The notes under the pieces: model-generated
What the model was told of the DNA's origin: nothing
What the model saw: the letters and a program-made list of their open reading frames with translations, nothing else
The model's database searches: none
Translations under genes and position numbers: made by a program
Shown here: positions 35,259 to 45,340 of the stretch, in pieces
Position numbering within the stretch: the first letter of the stretch is position 1
Layout of the letters: every line of letters begins with the position of its first letter
Assembly: GCF_010692325.1 (NCBI RefSeq)
Contig: NZ_JAAHHW010000005.1
Span: forward strand, 46,446 to 110,445
DNA length: 64,000 bases
Direction of reading: 5' to 3'
Source: Moorena sp. SIO3I8
Lineage (GTDB): Bacteria > Cyanobacteriota > Cyanobacteriia > Cyanobacteriales > Coleofasciculaceae

Positions 35259-36455
35259 TCAATGTCGGCAATTGCTGGATATTCCTATGGCGGTTACTGC
35301 ATTTTGCCCCCCGAAACCAAAGCTAAAACATAGCGCCTGCCTGACTTCGCACTGACGCGCTATAGTTACGAAATCCAAATCCCATTCCGGTTCCCTCAAC
35401 CCAATACAAGGGGGTAGGACTTGGTGTTTTAAAGCCATTAGACACAAAGCAGTACCAATGGCTCCAGAAGCACCAAGAGTGTGACCAGTGGCTCCTTTGG
35501 TAGAACTGATTGCCACCCCTTGGGGAAATAGCTGCTGAATCAGCTGCGCTTCATTCTGGTCATTAAGTTTGGTTCCGGTACCGTGGGTATGGATATAATC
35601 AATATCTGTAGGAAATAGGTGGCTGCGGTCTAGACATTGTTTGATAGCTGCGATCGCACTCTGTCGATCTGGGTTAGGTGTACTGACATGATAAGCGTCC
35701 GAGGTCAAGCCAAACCCCAGTAATTTTCCATAGATAGGCGCTGCTCGACGATCAGCCAAATCCTCTGACTCCAATACCAATACAGAACCTCCCTCTGCCA
35801 ACACCAAGCCTTGACGTTGCTTGTCAAAGGGGTAAGCACCAGTTTTTGCTAGAGCCCCCATTTTAGTAAATCCGGCTAGGGTTAGGGGAGTAATTGGTGC
35901 TTCTACAGCACCAGCAATGACTCGTTGGCATTGACCGGTTTGAATCAATTCAAATCCTTGAGCGATCGCCCAAATTCCTGTTGCACAAGCTGCCATTGGT
36001 GCTAGGACTGGCCCAAAGGAACCAATGTAATGGGCAGCAGCAATAGCTGGTTGATGGGGTAGAGTGTCTAACCAATGCTCTAGAGTTAAGATTTCATTTA
36101 AGCTATCGAATCCGGGATACTCTGGTTCGGTGTCGAGTTTCCCATGACTAGTCATCTGCTCCTGGGCTAGTTGCTCCCAAGCTGCCTGACAGCTACGACT
36201 GGAACCAATCACCACACCACAATCCTTTAGAGGGATGGTTAAGTTAGCATCTTCAACAGCATCTGCTACAACCTGGTAGGTCAGCTGTTCAATAGAAGCT
36301 GGTGTCTTACCAATCATAGCCAACGGTAGAGGTGATAAATTGGCAAAGGGTTGATACCAGCTAATAGCAGACTCACCGTTTAGCAAATGCTGCCAACTGG
36401 GTTTGAGGCGACCTAAAGCAGATACTAATCCAATCCCAGTAACGCATACCTGCAC
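35259..36455 (-). CDS. beta-ketoacyl-ACP synthase (FabF-like, KAS family)
   Basis: The 398-residue thiolase-fold enzyme has a full Cys-His-His set: Cys157 in APMAACATGIWA, His291 in DYIHTHGTGT and His325 in KGATGHTLGASGA, with Lys320. It lacks the FabF signature in places (nucleophile elbow AACATG rather than TACATG, and short N-terminus), so it may be a second KAS, not the main FabF. It lies 31 bp upstream of the cyclophilin stop on the same strand. Condensation of malonyl-ACP with an acyl primer is expected; the specific pathway is not clear. Confidence 0.88.
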   Translation of the reverse strand: MQVCVTGIGLVSALGRLKPSWQHLLNGESAISWYQPFANLSPLPLAMIGKTPASIEQLTYQVVADAVEDANLTIPLKDCGVVIGSSRSCQAAWEQLAQEQMTSHGKLDTEPEYPGFDSLNEILTLEHWLDTLPHQPAIAAAHYIGSFGPVLAPMAACATGIWAIAQGFELIQTGQCQRVIAGAVEAPITPLTLAGFTKMGALAKTGAYPFDKQRQGLVLAEGGSVLVLESEDLADRRAAPIYGKLLGFGLTSDAYHVSTPNPDRQSAIAAIKQCLDRSHLFPTDIDYIHTHGTGTKLNDQNEAQLIQQLFPQGVAISSTKGATGHTLGASGAIGTALCLMALKHQVLPPCIGLREPEWDLDFVTIARQCEVRQALCFSFGFGGQNAVTAIGISSNCRH

Positions 36456-36485
36456 GGATTCGTTTAAAGATAGTTTATCTTTATC

Positions 36486-37235
36486 TTAAGGTTTCTTCAG
36501 GTTTTCGATGCCTTGAGTGACCTTGACTGATTCAATGCGATCGCCTTGCTGAATTTTGTCTACCACATCCATACCTTTAATGACTTTGCCAAATACAGCA
36601 TAGTCCCCATCCAAGAAAGGCAGCTCTGCTAGGGCAATGTAAAACTGTGAAGAGGCTGAGTCTGGCATTTGGGAACGAGCCATGGCTACAGCACCACGAG
36701 TATGAGTCAACTGAGGATCACCAGGAATTCCGGCTGCCTTAAAGGTTTTGCTGTATATCGGTTCCTTTGCCCCCTTCGGCTTAATTTCTAGTGGGATGTA
36801 ACGAGTTTCCTTCGTTTGTGGATCTATGAACCCCCCTGTGCCCAGAAGCTCTACTGGAAATTTTGGGTTTTTTCCTTGGGGATCACCACCTTGGACAACA
36901 AATGGTTGAGGTTCCCTTACCACTCGGTGAAATACTAGTCCGTCATAAACACCCTTGTCAACCAGATCCACAAAATTGCCAGCTGTAATCGGGGCATTGC
37001 TTCCATACACTTCAATAGTAATCGGGGAGCCTTTTACCCTCAGCTCAACAGTAGCTTTTTTGTCTAGTCGGGGTAAATTGCTGAATTGGGGATTGCTGGT
37101 GGTCTCAGCAGGAGTAGATTTGTTTTGGGGAGTTGATGATTCCGTTGAGTTCGCCGTTGGGCTGCTGCATCCTACTATTACCAGACCTAACACTACTAAC
37201 ATCACAGATAGCCAGCGCCGGATATTCATACTCAT
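36486..37235 (-). CDS. cyclophilin-type peptidylprolyl isomerase, lipoprotein
   Basis: From the ATG at 37233-37235 ([20 protein letters not shown]) the signal peptide ends in the lipobox VIVGC, predicting a lipid-anchored periplasmic or lumenal protein. The catalytic domain shows [52 protein letters not shown] and [20 protein letters not shown]. The active-site arginine (FHRVV) and QxF segments are present. It catalyses proline cis-trans isomerisation during protein folding. It follows ycf4 closely on the same strand (34 bp). Confidence 0.92.
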   Translation of the reverse strand: MSMNIRRWLSVMLVVLGLVIVGCSSPTANSTESSTPQNKSTPAETTSNPQFSNLPRLDKKATVELRVKGSPITIEVYGSNAPITAGNFVDLVDKGVYDGLVFHRVVREPQPFVVQGGDPQGKNPKFPVELLGTGGFIDPQTKETRYIPLEIKPKGAKEPIYSKTFKAAGIPGDPQLTHTRGAVAMARSQMPDSASSQFYIALAELPFLDGDYAVFGKVIKGMDVVDKIQQGDRIESVKVTQGIENLKKP

Positions 37236-37269
37236 GCTTACTATAACTATATCTTGTTTTATTGGCAAT

Positions 37270-37836
37270 TTACAACCCTTCCAGGGGAACTCCGAGGAAA
37301 CGAGCCAGCTCTGCTCCCTGATTCTCTAATTCCAAAAGGGAGATGGGTTGACCGACACGAGTAAGAGGAACTTCCCGGCGATCCTTAGTGCGGACGTAGA
37401 GGACTCGGCGTGGATTTAGACCTTCTTTGATGTCTACTCGAATCGACTGGACATCTTCTGTACGGCAACTGAATTCGACTTCACGGTTTTTACCGGGAAA
37501 GCCAGACCGCACTACTCTGACCATACCTGTTTCTTGGTTAAATTCATTGTAGCCTCCGCCGATATCCCAATAAATGGTTAGCCATAGGTAGAGAGATAGC
37601 AACAGTGCAGCAACACCATAGAACCCCATTGCTACCCCCTGAGGGATAAAAATTAGGTTGGTTGCATCTCCAATCGGGAGTAGATCCATGTTGAGATAAC
37701 TCGAAAGCCCTGCCAGGAAAAATCCTATACCTCCTATAGATACAGCTCCTGCCACTAAATAGTTGCTCAAACGGCGAGAGCCAAGAACCGATTGTCGAAG
37801 TACCAGGTTTTCCAGTTGGTTGGTCGATGCTGCCAT
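37270..37836 (-). CDS. ycf4: Ycf4, photosystem I assembly factor
   Basis: The 188-residue protein has two N-terminal membrane helices ([40 protein letters not shown]) around [16 protein letters not shown], and a cytoplasmic domain with [29 protein letters not shown] and [17 protein letters not shown]. This is the Ycf4 pattern of cyanobacteria and chloroplasts, a thylakoid scaffold that helps assemble photosystem I. It is divergent from psbD. Confidence 0.97.
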   Translation of the reverse strand: MAASTNQLENLVLRQSVLGSRRLSNYLVAGAVSIGGIGFFLAGLSSYLNMDLLPIGDATNLIFIPQGVAMGFYGVAALLLSLYLWLTIYWDIGGGYNEFNQETGMVRVVRSGFPGKNREVEFSCRTEDVQSIRVDIKEGLNPRRVLYVRTKDRREVPLTRVGQPISLLELENQGAELARFLGVPLEGL

Positions 37837-38322
37837 GAGAAGATGTGGTTGCCTCTAAGAAATCTGACTTGACAATAGTGCTGAGTCCGAGAGTAGATCA
37901 GTTGATTTATGGATACTCCAGGGAGCTCATCTAGAACTTGTATCACATTTTTGACCAAGACAGGGAAATTATGTAACTTTTGACACCAAATATAAAAAAA
38001 ATCTGAGGAGTATGTGTAATTTTGTAAAATTTTTGGTATTTATTATTATTGTATGTAACGTTTGTAACCCCAGTCTCCTTATGGGAGAATCAAGTCAAGC
38101 GTTAAACTGTGTGATAGTTTAAGAAACATTAAGTCACCACAGCCTAACCTGATAGCCTGTGGCATCCCGTTAAAAGACAATCCTGTAAGAGGGAAGTGAC
38201 TTAAAATCACTGAACTCTAAGGGAAATCCACCTCTAGAAGGGTGGGAGTGTCGCTAAAAAGACGTAAAAACGTCCCAATTTTGAATCCTTGCAAATCGTT
38301 ATATGTATGAGGATTTGAATCT
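37837..38322. promoter_or_regulatory. divergent ycf4/psbD control region and structured psbD leader
   Basis: The 486-bp gap carries several small stem-loops on the psbD side: CCACAG/CTGTGG at about 38138-38163, CCACC/GGGTGG at 38228-38244, GACGT/ACGTC at about 38261-38274, and CAAATC/GATTTG directly before the start, which places GAGG 12 nt upstream of the ATG inside a weak hairpin. Such a leader suits light-dependent control of psbD translation, which is an inference. No promoter box was assigned with confidence. Confidence 0.45.
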
Positions 38323-39381
38323 ATGACAGTAGCAGTAGGACGCGCCCCCAGCACCAGAGGATGGTTTGATATCCTCGATGACTGGCTCAAGCGCGATCGC
38401 TTTGTATTCGTCGGCTGGTCCGGCATTCTGTTGTTCCCCTGTGCCTACATGGCTTTAGGGGGCTGGCTAACTGGCACCACCTTTGTAACCTCTTGGTACA
38501 CCCACGGCTTAGCCTCTTCTTACCTAGAAGGTTGTAACTTCCTGACCGTAGCAGTATCCTCTCCTCCTAACAGTCTGGGACACTCCCTGCTGCTGTTGTG
38601 GGGACCAGAAGCTCAAGGAGATTTGACTCGCTGGTTCCAACTAGGAGGGTTGTGGAGCTTCGTGGCATTCCACGGAGCATTTGGTCTGATTGGGTTCATG
38701 CTGCGGCAATTTGAAATTGCGCGTCTAGTAGGCATCAGACCCTACAACGCGATCGCATTCAGTGCGCCGATTGCAGTATTTGTCAGCGTGTTCCTGATGT
38801 ACCCATTGGGACAGTCGAGCTGGTTCTTTGCTCCTAGCTTCGGAGTAGCAGGTATCTTCCGTTTCATCCTGTTCCTGCAAGGCTTCCACAACTGGACACT
38901 CAATCCCTTCCACATGATGGGGGTAGCCGGGGTACTCGGTGGAGCGCTGCTGTGTGCCATTCATGGGGCAACGGTAGAAAATACCCTGTTCCAGGATGGT
39001 GACAAAGCCAACACCTTCCGGGCGTTCAACCCGACCCAAGCGGAAGAGACCTACTCCATGGTCACCGCTAACCGCTTCTGGTCTCAAATCTTCGGAATTG
39101 CCTTCTCCAACAAGCGCTGGCTGCATTTCTTTATGCTGTTTGTGCCAGTAACTGGCTTGTGGATGAGTGCAGTAGGAATTGTAGGTTTAGCATTGAACCT
39201 GCGAGCCTATGACTTCGTGTCCCAGGAAATCCGGGCAGCAGAAGATCCAGAATTTGAAACGTTCTATACCAAGAACATTTTGCTAAATGAGGGTCTGCGG
39301 GCTTGGATGGCTCCAGCAGACCAACCTCACCAAAACTTTGAGTTCCCTGAGGAGGTACTACCGCGTGGTAACGCTCTCTAA
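38323..39381 (+). CDS. psbD: photosystem II D2 reaction-centre protein
   Basis: The 352-residue D2 protein starts [20 protein letters not shown] and has the five helices and cofactor ligands of the family: FCLL-like [20 protein letters not shown], the GWFTGTT-like region, [40 protein letters not shown] (chlorophyll His), [20 protein letters not shown] (P680 His and quinone His) and [20 protein letters not shown]. The C-terminus is [12 protein letters not shown]. It overlaps psbC by 17 nt. Confidence 0.98.
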   Translation: MTVAVGRAPSTRGWFDILDDWLKRDRFVFVGWSGILLFPCAYMALGGWLTGTTFVTSWYTHGLASSYLEGCNFLTVAVSSPPNSLGHSLLLLWGPEAQGDLTRWFQLGGLWSFVAFHGAFGLIGFMLRQFEIARLVGIRPYNAIAFSAPIAVFVSVFLMYPLGQSSWFFAPSFGVAGIFRFILFLQGFHNWTLNPFHMMGVAGVLGGALLCAIHGATVENTLFQDGDKANTFRAFNPTQAEETYSMVTANRFWSQIFGIAFSNKRWLHFFMLFVPVTGLWMSAVGIVGLALNLRAYDFVSQEIRAAEDPEFETFYTKNILLNEGLRAWMAPADQPHQNFEFPEEVLPRGNAL

Positions 39382-40753
39382 TAATATTGGTATGGTTGCG
39401 GGCAATCGCGACCAAGAATCTTCCGGTTTCGCCTGGTGGTCTGGTAATGCCCGTCTGATCAACCTTTCTGGTAAGTTGCTGGGAGCTCATGTTTCCCATG
39501 CTGGCCTGATCGTTTTCTGGGCTGGCGCAATGACCCTGTTTGAGGTTGCTCACTACATTCCCGAAAAGCCTGTGTTCGAGCAGGGATTGATTCTAATCCC
39601 TCACATGGCTACTTTAGGTTGGGGTGTTGGTCCTGGTGGCGAAATTATTGACACTTTCCCCTACTTTGTTATTGGTGTCCTACACCTGATTTCTTCTGCC
39701 GTATTGGGCTTTGGCGGTATTTATCACGCCGTTCGTGGTCCTGAAGCCTTAGAAAGTTATTCTAACTTCTTTGGTTACGACTGGAAGGATAAGAACAAGA
39801 TGACTAGTATCATCGGGTTCCACCTGATCATGTTAGGATTGGGTGCCTTCTTGCTGGTGATCAAGGCTATGTTCGTCGGCGGTGTTTATGACTCTTGGGC
39901 ACCGGGTGGTGGTGCTGTTCGTTTGATCACTAACCCAACCCTGAACCCTGGTGTGATCTTCGGCTACTTAGTCGATGCTCCCTTCGGTGGTGAAGGTTGG
40001 ATTATTGGTGTCAACAACATGGAAGACATCATCGGCGGTCATATCTGGATTGGTCTGATCTGCATCTTTGGTGGTGTATTCCACATTCTGACTAAACCCT
40101 TCGGCTGGGCTCGTCGTGCCTTTGTCTGGTCTGGAGAAGCTTACCTCTCCTACAGCTTAGGTGCCTTGTCCATGATGGGCTTCATTTGCTCTTGCTACGT
40201 GTGGTTCAACAACACCGCTTATCCTAGCGAGTTCTATGGTCCTACCAATGCTGAAGCGTCTCAAGCTCAGTCTTTCGTATTCTTAGCCCGTGACCAACGC
40301 CTAGGTGCTAACATTGCGTCTTCCCAAGGGCCTACTGGTCTGGGTAAATACCTGATGCGCTCTCCTACTGGTGAAATCATCTTCGGTGGTGAAACCATGC
40401 GCTTCTGGGATTTCCAAGGTCCGTGGTTGGAGCCTCTACGGGGTCCCAATGGTCTGGATGTTAACAAGCTCAGAAATGACATTCAGCCTTGGCAGCTACG
40501 TCGTGCTGCTGAGTACATGACCCATGCTCCTAACGGTTCCATCAACTCTGTAGGTGGTATTATTACTGAGGCAAATTCCTTCAACTATGTCAACCCTCGT
40601 GCTTGGTTGGCTAGTTTCCACTTTGTGATGGCTTTCTTCTTCCTAGTTGGTCACCTCTGGCACGCTGGTCGTGCACGGGCTGCCGCTGCTGGATTCGAGA
40701 AAGGTATTGAGCGTGAAACTGAAGCAGTACTTAGTATGCCTGACCTTGACTAG
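39365..40753 (+). CDS. psbC: photosystem II CP43 antenna protein
   Basis: CP43 is read from a GTG at 39365 ([20 protein letters not shown]), which overlaps the last 17 nt of psbD and sits behind GAGGAGG at about 39349-39355. That gives 462 residues, the family size; longer upstream readings lie wholly inside psbD. Conserved parts include [20 protein letters not shown], the chlorophyll-binding histidines of the six helices, and the large lumenal loop [20 protein letters not shown], whose Glu and Arg contact the manganese cluster. The overlap implies translational coupling to psbD. Confidence 0.98.
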   Translation: MVTLSNNIGMVAGNRDQESSGFAWWSGNARLINLSGKLLGAHVSHAGLIVFWAGAMTLFEVAHYIPEKPVFEQGLILIPHMATLGWGVGPGGEIIDTFPYFVIGVLHLISSAVLGFGGIYHAVRGPEALESYSNFFGYDWKDKNKMTSIIGFHLIMLGLGAFLLVIKAMFVGGVYDSWAPGGGAVRLITNPTLNPGVIFGYLVDAPFGGEGWIIGVNNMEDIIGGHIWIGLICIFGGVFHILTKPFGWARRAFVWSGEAYLSYSLGALSMMGFICSCYVWFNNTAYPSEFYGPTNAEASQAQSFVFLARDQRLGANIASSQGPTGLGKYLMRSPTGEIIFGGETMRFWDFQGPWLEPLRGPNGLDVNKLRNDIQPWQLRRAAEYMTHAPNGSINSVGGIITEANSFNYVNPRAWLASFHFVMAFFFLVGHLWHAGRARAAAAGFEKGIERETEAVLSMPDLD

Positions 40754-40848
40754 GTGATTTTATTGAGTGAAAACTCAATGATAAATCAGACTAAGAAAGA
40801 CTAATTAATGGCTAATTAATAGCTAACTAATAGCTAAGTGATTTTTAC

Positions 40849-40876
40849 AGCTCCTGTACTCTACAGGAGCTTTTTT
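40849..40876. terminator. bidirectional terminator between psbC and plsC
   Basis: AGCTCCTGTA at 40849-40858 and TACAGGAGCT at 40862-40871 form a 10-bp stem with a 3-nt loop, followed by TTTTTT on the plus strand; on the minus strand it overlaps the plsC stop and is followed by T-rich sequence only partly. Confidence 0.85.
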
Positions 40877-41610
40877 TTGGAACAGTCTTGTGGATAACTC
40901 TTGTCTAAGTTGGTCATCGCTGTATGCAGGTCATGGGTAAGCTGTGCAGCTCCTTTTTTAACTGACTGAGTACTATAATCTGCTACACTAATCGGAGATC
41001 CAACAGTAACTGTGACATCACAACCCCATTTAGGGATAGGCTGGCTATAATTAAGAGAAATCGGTACAATATTGAGACCAATACCAGGGTGAGATGATTC
41101 TACCTGCAAGGCAATACGAGCCATACCAGGTTTTAAGGGGTTTACTTCACCATTACGGAAGATATTGCCTTCAGGAAACATTACCAGTGCTTCGCCATTA
41201 CTCAGAAGTTCCACAGTGTGGCGGATACTGCTAATTCCTCCACGTCCAGTATTTACGGGGAACCCTCCTAGGCGACGGATCAACCAACCCTGTAGGCCAT
41301 AGATTTCATTGGCTGAGACCATATACCGCAAGTCACGTCCGGTTACGGGTTTACCAACGGCGTAAGGAACCATTAACGCATCCCAACGAGAGCGATGGGT
41401 GGGAGCTAAAATAATAGGACCTGTCTTAGGAACGTTCTCTTGCCCTGTTACGGTAAGTTGACCAAAATGAAACGGAATGACAACACGCCGTGCTAAGGGA
41501 TAGATAATGTTAATTAACCCGTGGCAAATACCAGAATCTACAGACATGGCTTTTATGGGGTTACCGTGATCGTTACCATAATCAGAAGTGCTTTTTAGCG
41601 TTGTTGTCAT
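40861..41610 (-). CDS. plsC: 1-acylglycerol-3-phosphate acyltransferase
   Basis: The 249-residue protein has the PlsC acyltransferase motifs in order: APTHRSRWDAL (HX4D, residues 72-77), GGFPVNTGRGG (second motif), and MFPEGNIFRNGEVNPLKPG (third motif), then IALQVESSHPGIGLNIVPIS. It makes phosphatidic acid in membrane lipid synthesis. An N-terminal extension of about 30 residues (TSDYGNDHGNPIKAMSVDSG) precedes the first helix. It is convergent with psbC. Confidence 0.9.
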   Translation of the reverse strand: MTTTLKSTSDYGNDHGNPIKAMSVDSGICHGLINIIYPLARRVVIPFHFGQLTVTGQENVPKTGPIILAPTHRSRWDALMVPYAVGKPVTGRDLRYMVSANEIYGLQGWLIRRLGGFPVNTGRGGISSIRHTVELLSNGEALVMFPEGNIFRNGEVNPLKPGMARIALQVESSHPGIGLNIVPISLNYSQPIPKWGCDVTVTVGSPISVADYSTQSVKKGAAQLTHDLHTAMTNLDKSYPQDCSKKKLL

Positions 41611-42075
41611 TGGTCAATCCTACTTACTGCAAGTAGAGCTAAACTATGAATGATCAAGGGTTTTTACTAAATCCTTAACCTTCACTTCTACTGTATGTGG
41701 TTTCGAACTCAATATTTGACACTCACAGGACACTTCTTGTGGTGTCATGCCCTGATATGTTAGCTATCTATAGGAAGGCTATTAATGGTGTGGCTGAAGT
41801 TAACTTGCTAAAGTTAATCAGTTTTAGGGGTAAGGGAGCAGGGAGCAGGGAGTAGGGAGTAGGGAAAGAGAGGGAAGTGTTGGAAGTGTTGGTAGATTGG
41901 GAGATCGGTAGATCGGGAGATCGGGAGTCAGATCAGCAACTCCATGAAGACTGCGGAGGTACAAAGAATTTTTGCCCAGGTTCGACTTCCCTGTTCTTTC
42001 TTCCCTGTTCCCTACTCCCTACTCCCTACTCCCTAAAACCCCAAGGGTGTCAGCAACTCACCCAAGGTCGAATTG
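41611..42075. repeat. intergenic region with heptamer repeats
   Basis: The left part is unique AT-rich DNA (plsC promoter). From about 41829 there are GGGAGCA/GGGAGTA heptamers, GAGATCGGTAGATCG octamers near 41900, and CCCTACT/CCCTGTT heptamers at 41990-42040. Open frames across it are repeat artefacts. Confidence 0.75.
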
Positions 42076-42567
42076 CTATTGTCTTTTGCGTCGCTCGGTA
42101 AACCAAGATTGTAACTGTTCCCGACAAACGGATTCCATAATTCCCGCTATTACTGGCAACCGGTGATTAGAACAAGCACTATCAGGAAGATTAGCAACGG
42201 TGCGAATGCTGCCAGTTTTAGGATCGTCCACACCATAAACCAGAAGACCGAGTCGTGCTAAGATAATCGCTCCGGCACACATGGGACAAGGTTCCAAGGT
42301 AACGTAGAGAGTGCAGGTATTAAGATGCCAGCTTTGCAGCTGTTGACCAGCAGCACGGAGTGCCAGGATTTCGGCATGAGCAGTGGGGTCTTTGTCCCGC
42401 TCTCGACGATTCTCTCCTGTAGCAATTAACTTACCTTCACTGTCTACAATCACGGCACCCACTGGTACCTCACCCGCTTCACCAGCTTTCTGGGCAATCT
42501 CTATGGCAACACTCATCCATTTGCGATGGATGAGATAGGAGTTATCAATCGGGTTAGGTACTTCCAT
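42076..42567 (-). CDS. tadA: tRNA-specific adenosine deaminase
   Basis: The 163-residue enzyme has the zinc site of the deaminase superfamily: HAEILALRAA (His ligand and catalytic Glu) and LEPCPMCAGAIILAR (two Cys ligands), with VPVGAVIVDSEGKLIATGEN before them. TadA converts A34 to inosine in tRNA-Arg(ACG). The C-terminal helix SVCREQLQSWFTERRKRQ binds the tRNA in known structures. The last codons border the repeat-rich region at 42075. Confidence 0.95.
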   Translation of the reverse strand: MEVPNPIDNSYLIHRKWMSVAIEIAQKAGEAGEVPVGAVIVDSEGKLIATGENRRERDKDPTAHAEILALRAAGQQLQSWHLNTCTLYVTLEPCPMCAGAIILARLGLLVYGVDDPKTGSIRTVANLPDSACSNHRLPVIAGIMESVCREQLQSWFTERRKRQ

Positions 42568-42572
42568 TCTAG

Positions 42573-42660
42573 GGAGTAGGGAGTAGGGAGTAGGGAGATG
42601 GGGAGATGGGGAGATGGGGAGATGGGGAGATGGGGAGATGGGGAGATGGGGAGATCAGGA
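42573..42660. repeat. tandem GGGAGTA heptamers followed by GAGATGGG octamers
   Basis: Three GGGAGTA units are followed by about eight perfect GAGATGGG units directly upstream of tadA, inside its promoter region. The switch from a 7-bp to an 8-bp period in one array is visible at 42594. Confidence 0.9.
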
Positions 42661-42835
42661 TTAAGGGTTAATTGTTTATTACTATTTTAAAATTTCAATT
42701 ATTAATTGAAATCCATAAATATTGGATTTATTGTAACCATTTTATGGTGTATTTTTTGATTAGTAAACTAGATATATCACGAAAACTAATACTACTTAAT
42801 CATAACACCAAAAACTACTCGAATATCTTTCCTAC

Positions 42836-42913
42836 TATTCCCTGTTGCCTATTCCCTGTTCCCTGTTCCCTGTTCCCTACTCCCGATTCCCGATTCCCGA
42901 TTCCCGATTCCCC
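42836..42913. repeat. heptamer repeat (CCCTGTT and CCCGATT units)
   Basis: Seven-base units change from CCCTGTT/CCCTATT to CCCGATT within one array at the 3' side of the secreted-protein gene at 42922. Confidence 0.9.
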
Positions 42914-42921
42914 AAAACTAA

Positions 42922-43251
42922 TTATTCCCCGTTCATGTTATAGATCGGTTCATTGTAGCCATCGCCACCAAAAGACCGGATTATAACCACATCAACAGTG
43001 CGATCGCATTTGCTGCAATCCCTAACTTCGTTAATCATCCACTGGATCGCTTGATCCACATCAGGACCACCACCACCCAAGTCAAAGGCAGGGCCATCTA
43101 AAGACAGATCAACATTAGGAGATTCACTAATTTGATAGCGCTTGACCGTAGCAGCAGCAGGAAATGCTACCACTCCCAACATGATCACGAATACTAAGGC
43201 ACTAATTATTAAACGTTTCACTATTGTTATTGACCCTGAAAGCTTAACCAA
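42922..43251 (-). CDS. small secreted protein, function unknown
   Basis: A 109-residue protein with a basic start, a hydrophobic signal helix (RLIISALVFVIMLGVVAFPA) and a likely cleavage at AAA-TV. The mature part (about 75 residues) has a glycine-rich stretch (DGPAFDLGGGGPDVDQAIQW) and a CSKC motif (EVRDCSKCDRTVDVVIIRSF). It is probably periplasmic or lumenal, with CxxC as a possible disulfide. I do not recognise the family. Confidence 0.7.
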   Translation of the reverse strand: MVKLSGSITIVKRLIISALVFVIMLGVVAFPAAATVKRYQISESPNVDLSLDGPAFDLGGGGPDVDQAIQWMINEVRDCSKCDRTVDVVIIRSFGGDGYNEPIYNMNGE

Positions 43252-43325
43252 TCAACCTTAACTCTTCTATTCCGATCTTGCACTAAGTTGAATATTTCAC
43301 TGTCAAGGTAGGGAATAGGGAACAT

Positions 43326-43442
43326 CGGAGATCCCCCATTATCCCCCTTAAAAAAGGGGGACGAGCGAGTATGGCTCCCCCCTTTTTTAAGGGGGGCTGG
43401 GGGGGATCATAATCTTGCGGAAAACTTTGAAAACACTCCCTA
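43326..43442. repeat. GC-hairpin MITE-like repeat, copy 1
   Basis: The 110-bp core (GATCCCCCATTATCCCCCTT start, GAAAACTTTGAAAACAC end) is nearly identical to 51647-51756, with two CCCCCTTAAAAAAGGGGG-type stems. The right end GAAAACACTCCCTA matches the terminal sequence of copy 2. Confidence 0.85.
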
Positions 43443-43508
43443 GGGGGGCAAAATCATACCCATAATCAGCAACGCTCTCTACTCCCGATTTCCGATTCCC
43501 GATTCCCA

Positions 43509-43778
43509 TTAGCTTGCTGCCTGAGTTAACAAAGCCTCCAATTGTGCCTTAGCGTCTAAATCATACAACTCATCGCAACCGCCAATGTGTTGGTTATTTA
43601 TAAAAATTTGGGGTACCGTTCGACCGCCGTTGGCTCGTTCCGCCATCTGGTTTCTGGCATTGTCGTCCCCATCGATTTTATACTCGGTGTAGTCAACCCC
43701 TTTCCACCATAGCAATAGCTTCGCTCGGATACAGAAGGGGCAGGCTTGCCACGTGTAAATTTCCACGTTGGCTTTCAT
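43509..43778 (-). CDS. grxC: glutaredoxin 3
   Basis: From the ATG at 43776-43778 (MKANVEIYTWQACPFCIRAK) the product has 89 residues, the normal glutaredoxin size. The active site is CPFC, followed by TVPQIFINNQHIGGCDELYD with the cis-Pro and glutathione-binding GGCDEL. The open frame continues upstream by 63 codons, but that part is the 3' flank of the IscB element and is not expected to be translated. Cytosolic thiol-disulfide oxidoreductase using glutathione. Confidence 0.95.
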   Translation of the reverse strand: MKANVEIYTWQACPFCIRAKLLLWWKGVDYTEYKIDGDDNARNQMAERANGGRTVPQIFINNQHIGGCDELYDLDAKAQLEALLTQAAS

Positions 43779-43848
43779 CTGTCCGCCTCCCGGTCGTCTC
43801 CCGCTATAATCTTTGACGCACGCGGTGAGAGGAAAGGGAGGACAGGGT

Positions 43849-45120
43849 TTAGTTTGTATAGGCATAACCATCCTTCCTGTGAATAAATTGGCAATATTTG
43901 TGACTGATGCCCTGCACCAATCCTGATTTAGTTGATATGTTGAAAGACCCTGATTTTCTGGTAGCAACCCGTCCTACATAGGTACCGATATTTTTGCCTT
44001 TGGTTACTACAGCACGAACTATATCGCCCGTTTGAAAGCCTTTGTGAAATTTAATTCTGGAGCAATGACGAATAGGGAATCCATACTTATTGGTTCTACA
44101 GAGCTGACGAGTACCGTGCCCCTTTGCGGTCATTATCAAAGGATGGGTTACTTCAATAATCAATGTTTCAACTTTTCCAACATTCGCCGCATCCAACCAA
44201 TGAGTTTTAGGAAGACTTTGGCGGCACCTATTGAATTTAGTCAATCCGCCGCTGCCCACTTCAATAGGCAACCCGATTGATTTTAATTCGTGGTACAATT
44301 TCCAGCGGGTTGTATTAACAGAAGCCGCATCAGCGAGGGGGCGTTTAGCTTGATTCAGTATACGTTTCAATATGCTAGGCTTCTTGGATAAGAAAAGCTC
44401 AATATCTTGGTTAGATTTAGCTTGGTTACATGGGCGACAAGCGATCGCTAAATTAGAAACTCGATCGGAGCCACCTTTAGATTTAGGCTTGATATGCTCG
44501 ATTTCTAACTGAGTACCTGTTGCCCCACAATAAGCACACTTGCGATTCCATTTTTCAAGTAAATATTCCCGAAGTTCATAGCCGTAAAGTGTACCCTGTT
44601 GGTACTCGATACCAGATATTTCAGGATTTTGCAGCTTTTGAGTGTCGAACCTAACCAATTCTTGGGAGATACCTGTAACAGGACATAATCGAGTTAGCTT
44701 TTTAACCCAAGTTAAAATATTTTGAACTCTAGACATCAGGCTAGGAGCTAACCAACCTTTTGGTCTAGTTCTATTAAGGAACCTGGGCTTGCGGTATCGA
44801 TTCTTACGATTGCGTCGGGAGCATCTTAACTGCCTGCGAGAGGTTAAAGCTTCTCGTATTTGAAAACCCCTATGGGTAAGTTCGGCTCCCCAGATTACCC
44901 GCTTTCCTTGGACAATGGCTAGACCGCTTGTTTTTGCACCAGGGTCTATTTTTAACTGATGTTCGTGAGTGATTGGTTCCTTTATTTCTTCCGTCAAAAA
45001 TATAGTAAATGGGTAACGACGATAGACTTTGGCTTTGCCTGTTGAGAGTAAAATTCTCGCTCTCGCCGGTTTACATGGGTCTAAAGGTTGTCGATTTTTG
45101 TTAAGTACAAAGACACGCAT
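43849..45120 (-). CDS. iscB: IscB, RNA-guided RuvC-HNH nuclease
   Basis: The 423-residue protein has every IscB part in order. The N-terminal PLMP domain is MRVFVLNKNRQPLDPCKPAR; RuvC-I is KIDPGAKTSGLAIV (Asp59); the arginine-rich bridge helix is SRRQLRCSRRNRKNRYRKPR; RuvC-II is GISQELVRFDTQ (Glu154). The HNH domain has CAYCG and CRPCN zinc pairs around EIEHIKPKSKGGSD (His209). RuvC-III is KTHWLDAANVG (His307, Asp310). No residue of either nuclease site is missing, so it should nick both strands under RNA guidance. A GGAGGAAAC ribosome site precedes the ATG. The 3' end lies 70 bp upstream of grxC. Confidence 0.95.
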   Translation of the reverse strand: MRVFVLNKNRQPLDPCKPARARILLSTGKAKVYRRYPFTIFLTEEIKEPITHEHQLKIDPGAKTSGLAIVQGKRVIWGAELTHRGFQIREALTSRRQLRCSRRNRKNRYRKPRFLNRTRPKGWLAPSLMSRVQNILTWVKKLTRLCPVTGISQELVRFDTQKLQNPEISGIEYQQGTLYGYELREYLLEKWNRKCAYCGATGTQLEIEHIKPKSKGGSDRVSNLAIACRPCNQAKSNQDIELFLSKKPSILKRILNQAKRPLADAASVNTTRWKLYHELKSIGLPIEVGSGGLTKFNRCRQSLPKTHWLDAANVGKVETLIIEVTHPLIMTAKGHGTRQLCRTNKYGFPIRHCSRIKFHKGFQTGDIVRAVVTKGKNIGTYVGRVATRKSGSFNISTKSGLVQGISHKYCQFIHRKDGYAYTN

Positions 45121-45340
45121 AACTGTGTTTCCTCCTATCGCTAGGGTAAAGTTAGCTTCGTCAAAGTTATTTCTCGGTACTTTCCCAATCGCACTGGCTT
45201 AACTCAACTACACCTGTTTAACGGCTGGGTTCTAGAGCTGGGGACTAGCTACGCATCCCCAGGTAGGAACTTGAACACTCAGAAATAACGTAGTTTTTAG
45301 AAAACTTAGACTGGTCAACTATGAGCTTTTAACAAGCTCC
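45121..45340 (-). ncRNA. putative IscB omega-RNA
   Basis: The roughly 220-bp leader directly upstream of iscB has no open frame but folds well. A long-range 9-bp helix pairs AGAAATAAC at 45281-45289 with GTTATTTCT at 45166-45174, enclosing the hairpin CTGGGGA/TCCCCAG at 45238-45262. An outer hairpin GAGCTT/AAGCTC lies at about 45325-45341. This agrees with the position and multi-stem form of IscB omega-RNA, whose guide is the flanking sequence beyond the far end (near 45340-45370). Transcription is inferred. Confidence 0.65.

Noticed and set aside
39287..39364. Longer N-terminus for psbC
   Set aside because: It lies wholly inside psbD in another frame and lacks family similarity; the GTG at 39365 behind GAGGAGG is the known start.
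43779..43967. 63-residue N-terminal extension of glutaredoxin
   Set aside because: It overlaps the 3' part of iscB and the element flank, and glutaredoxin is complete without it.
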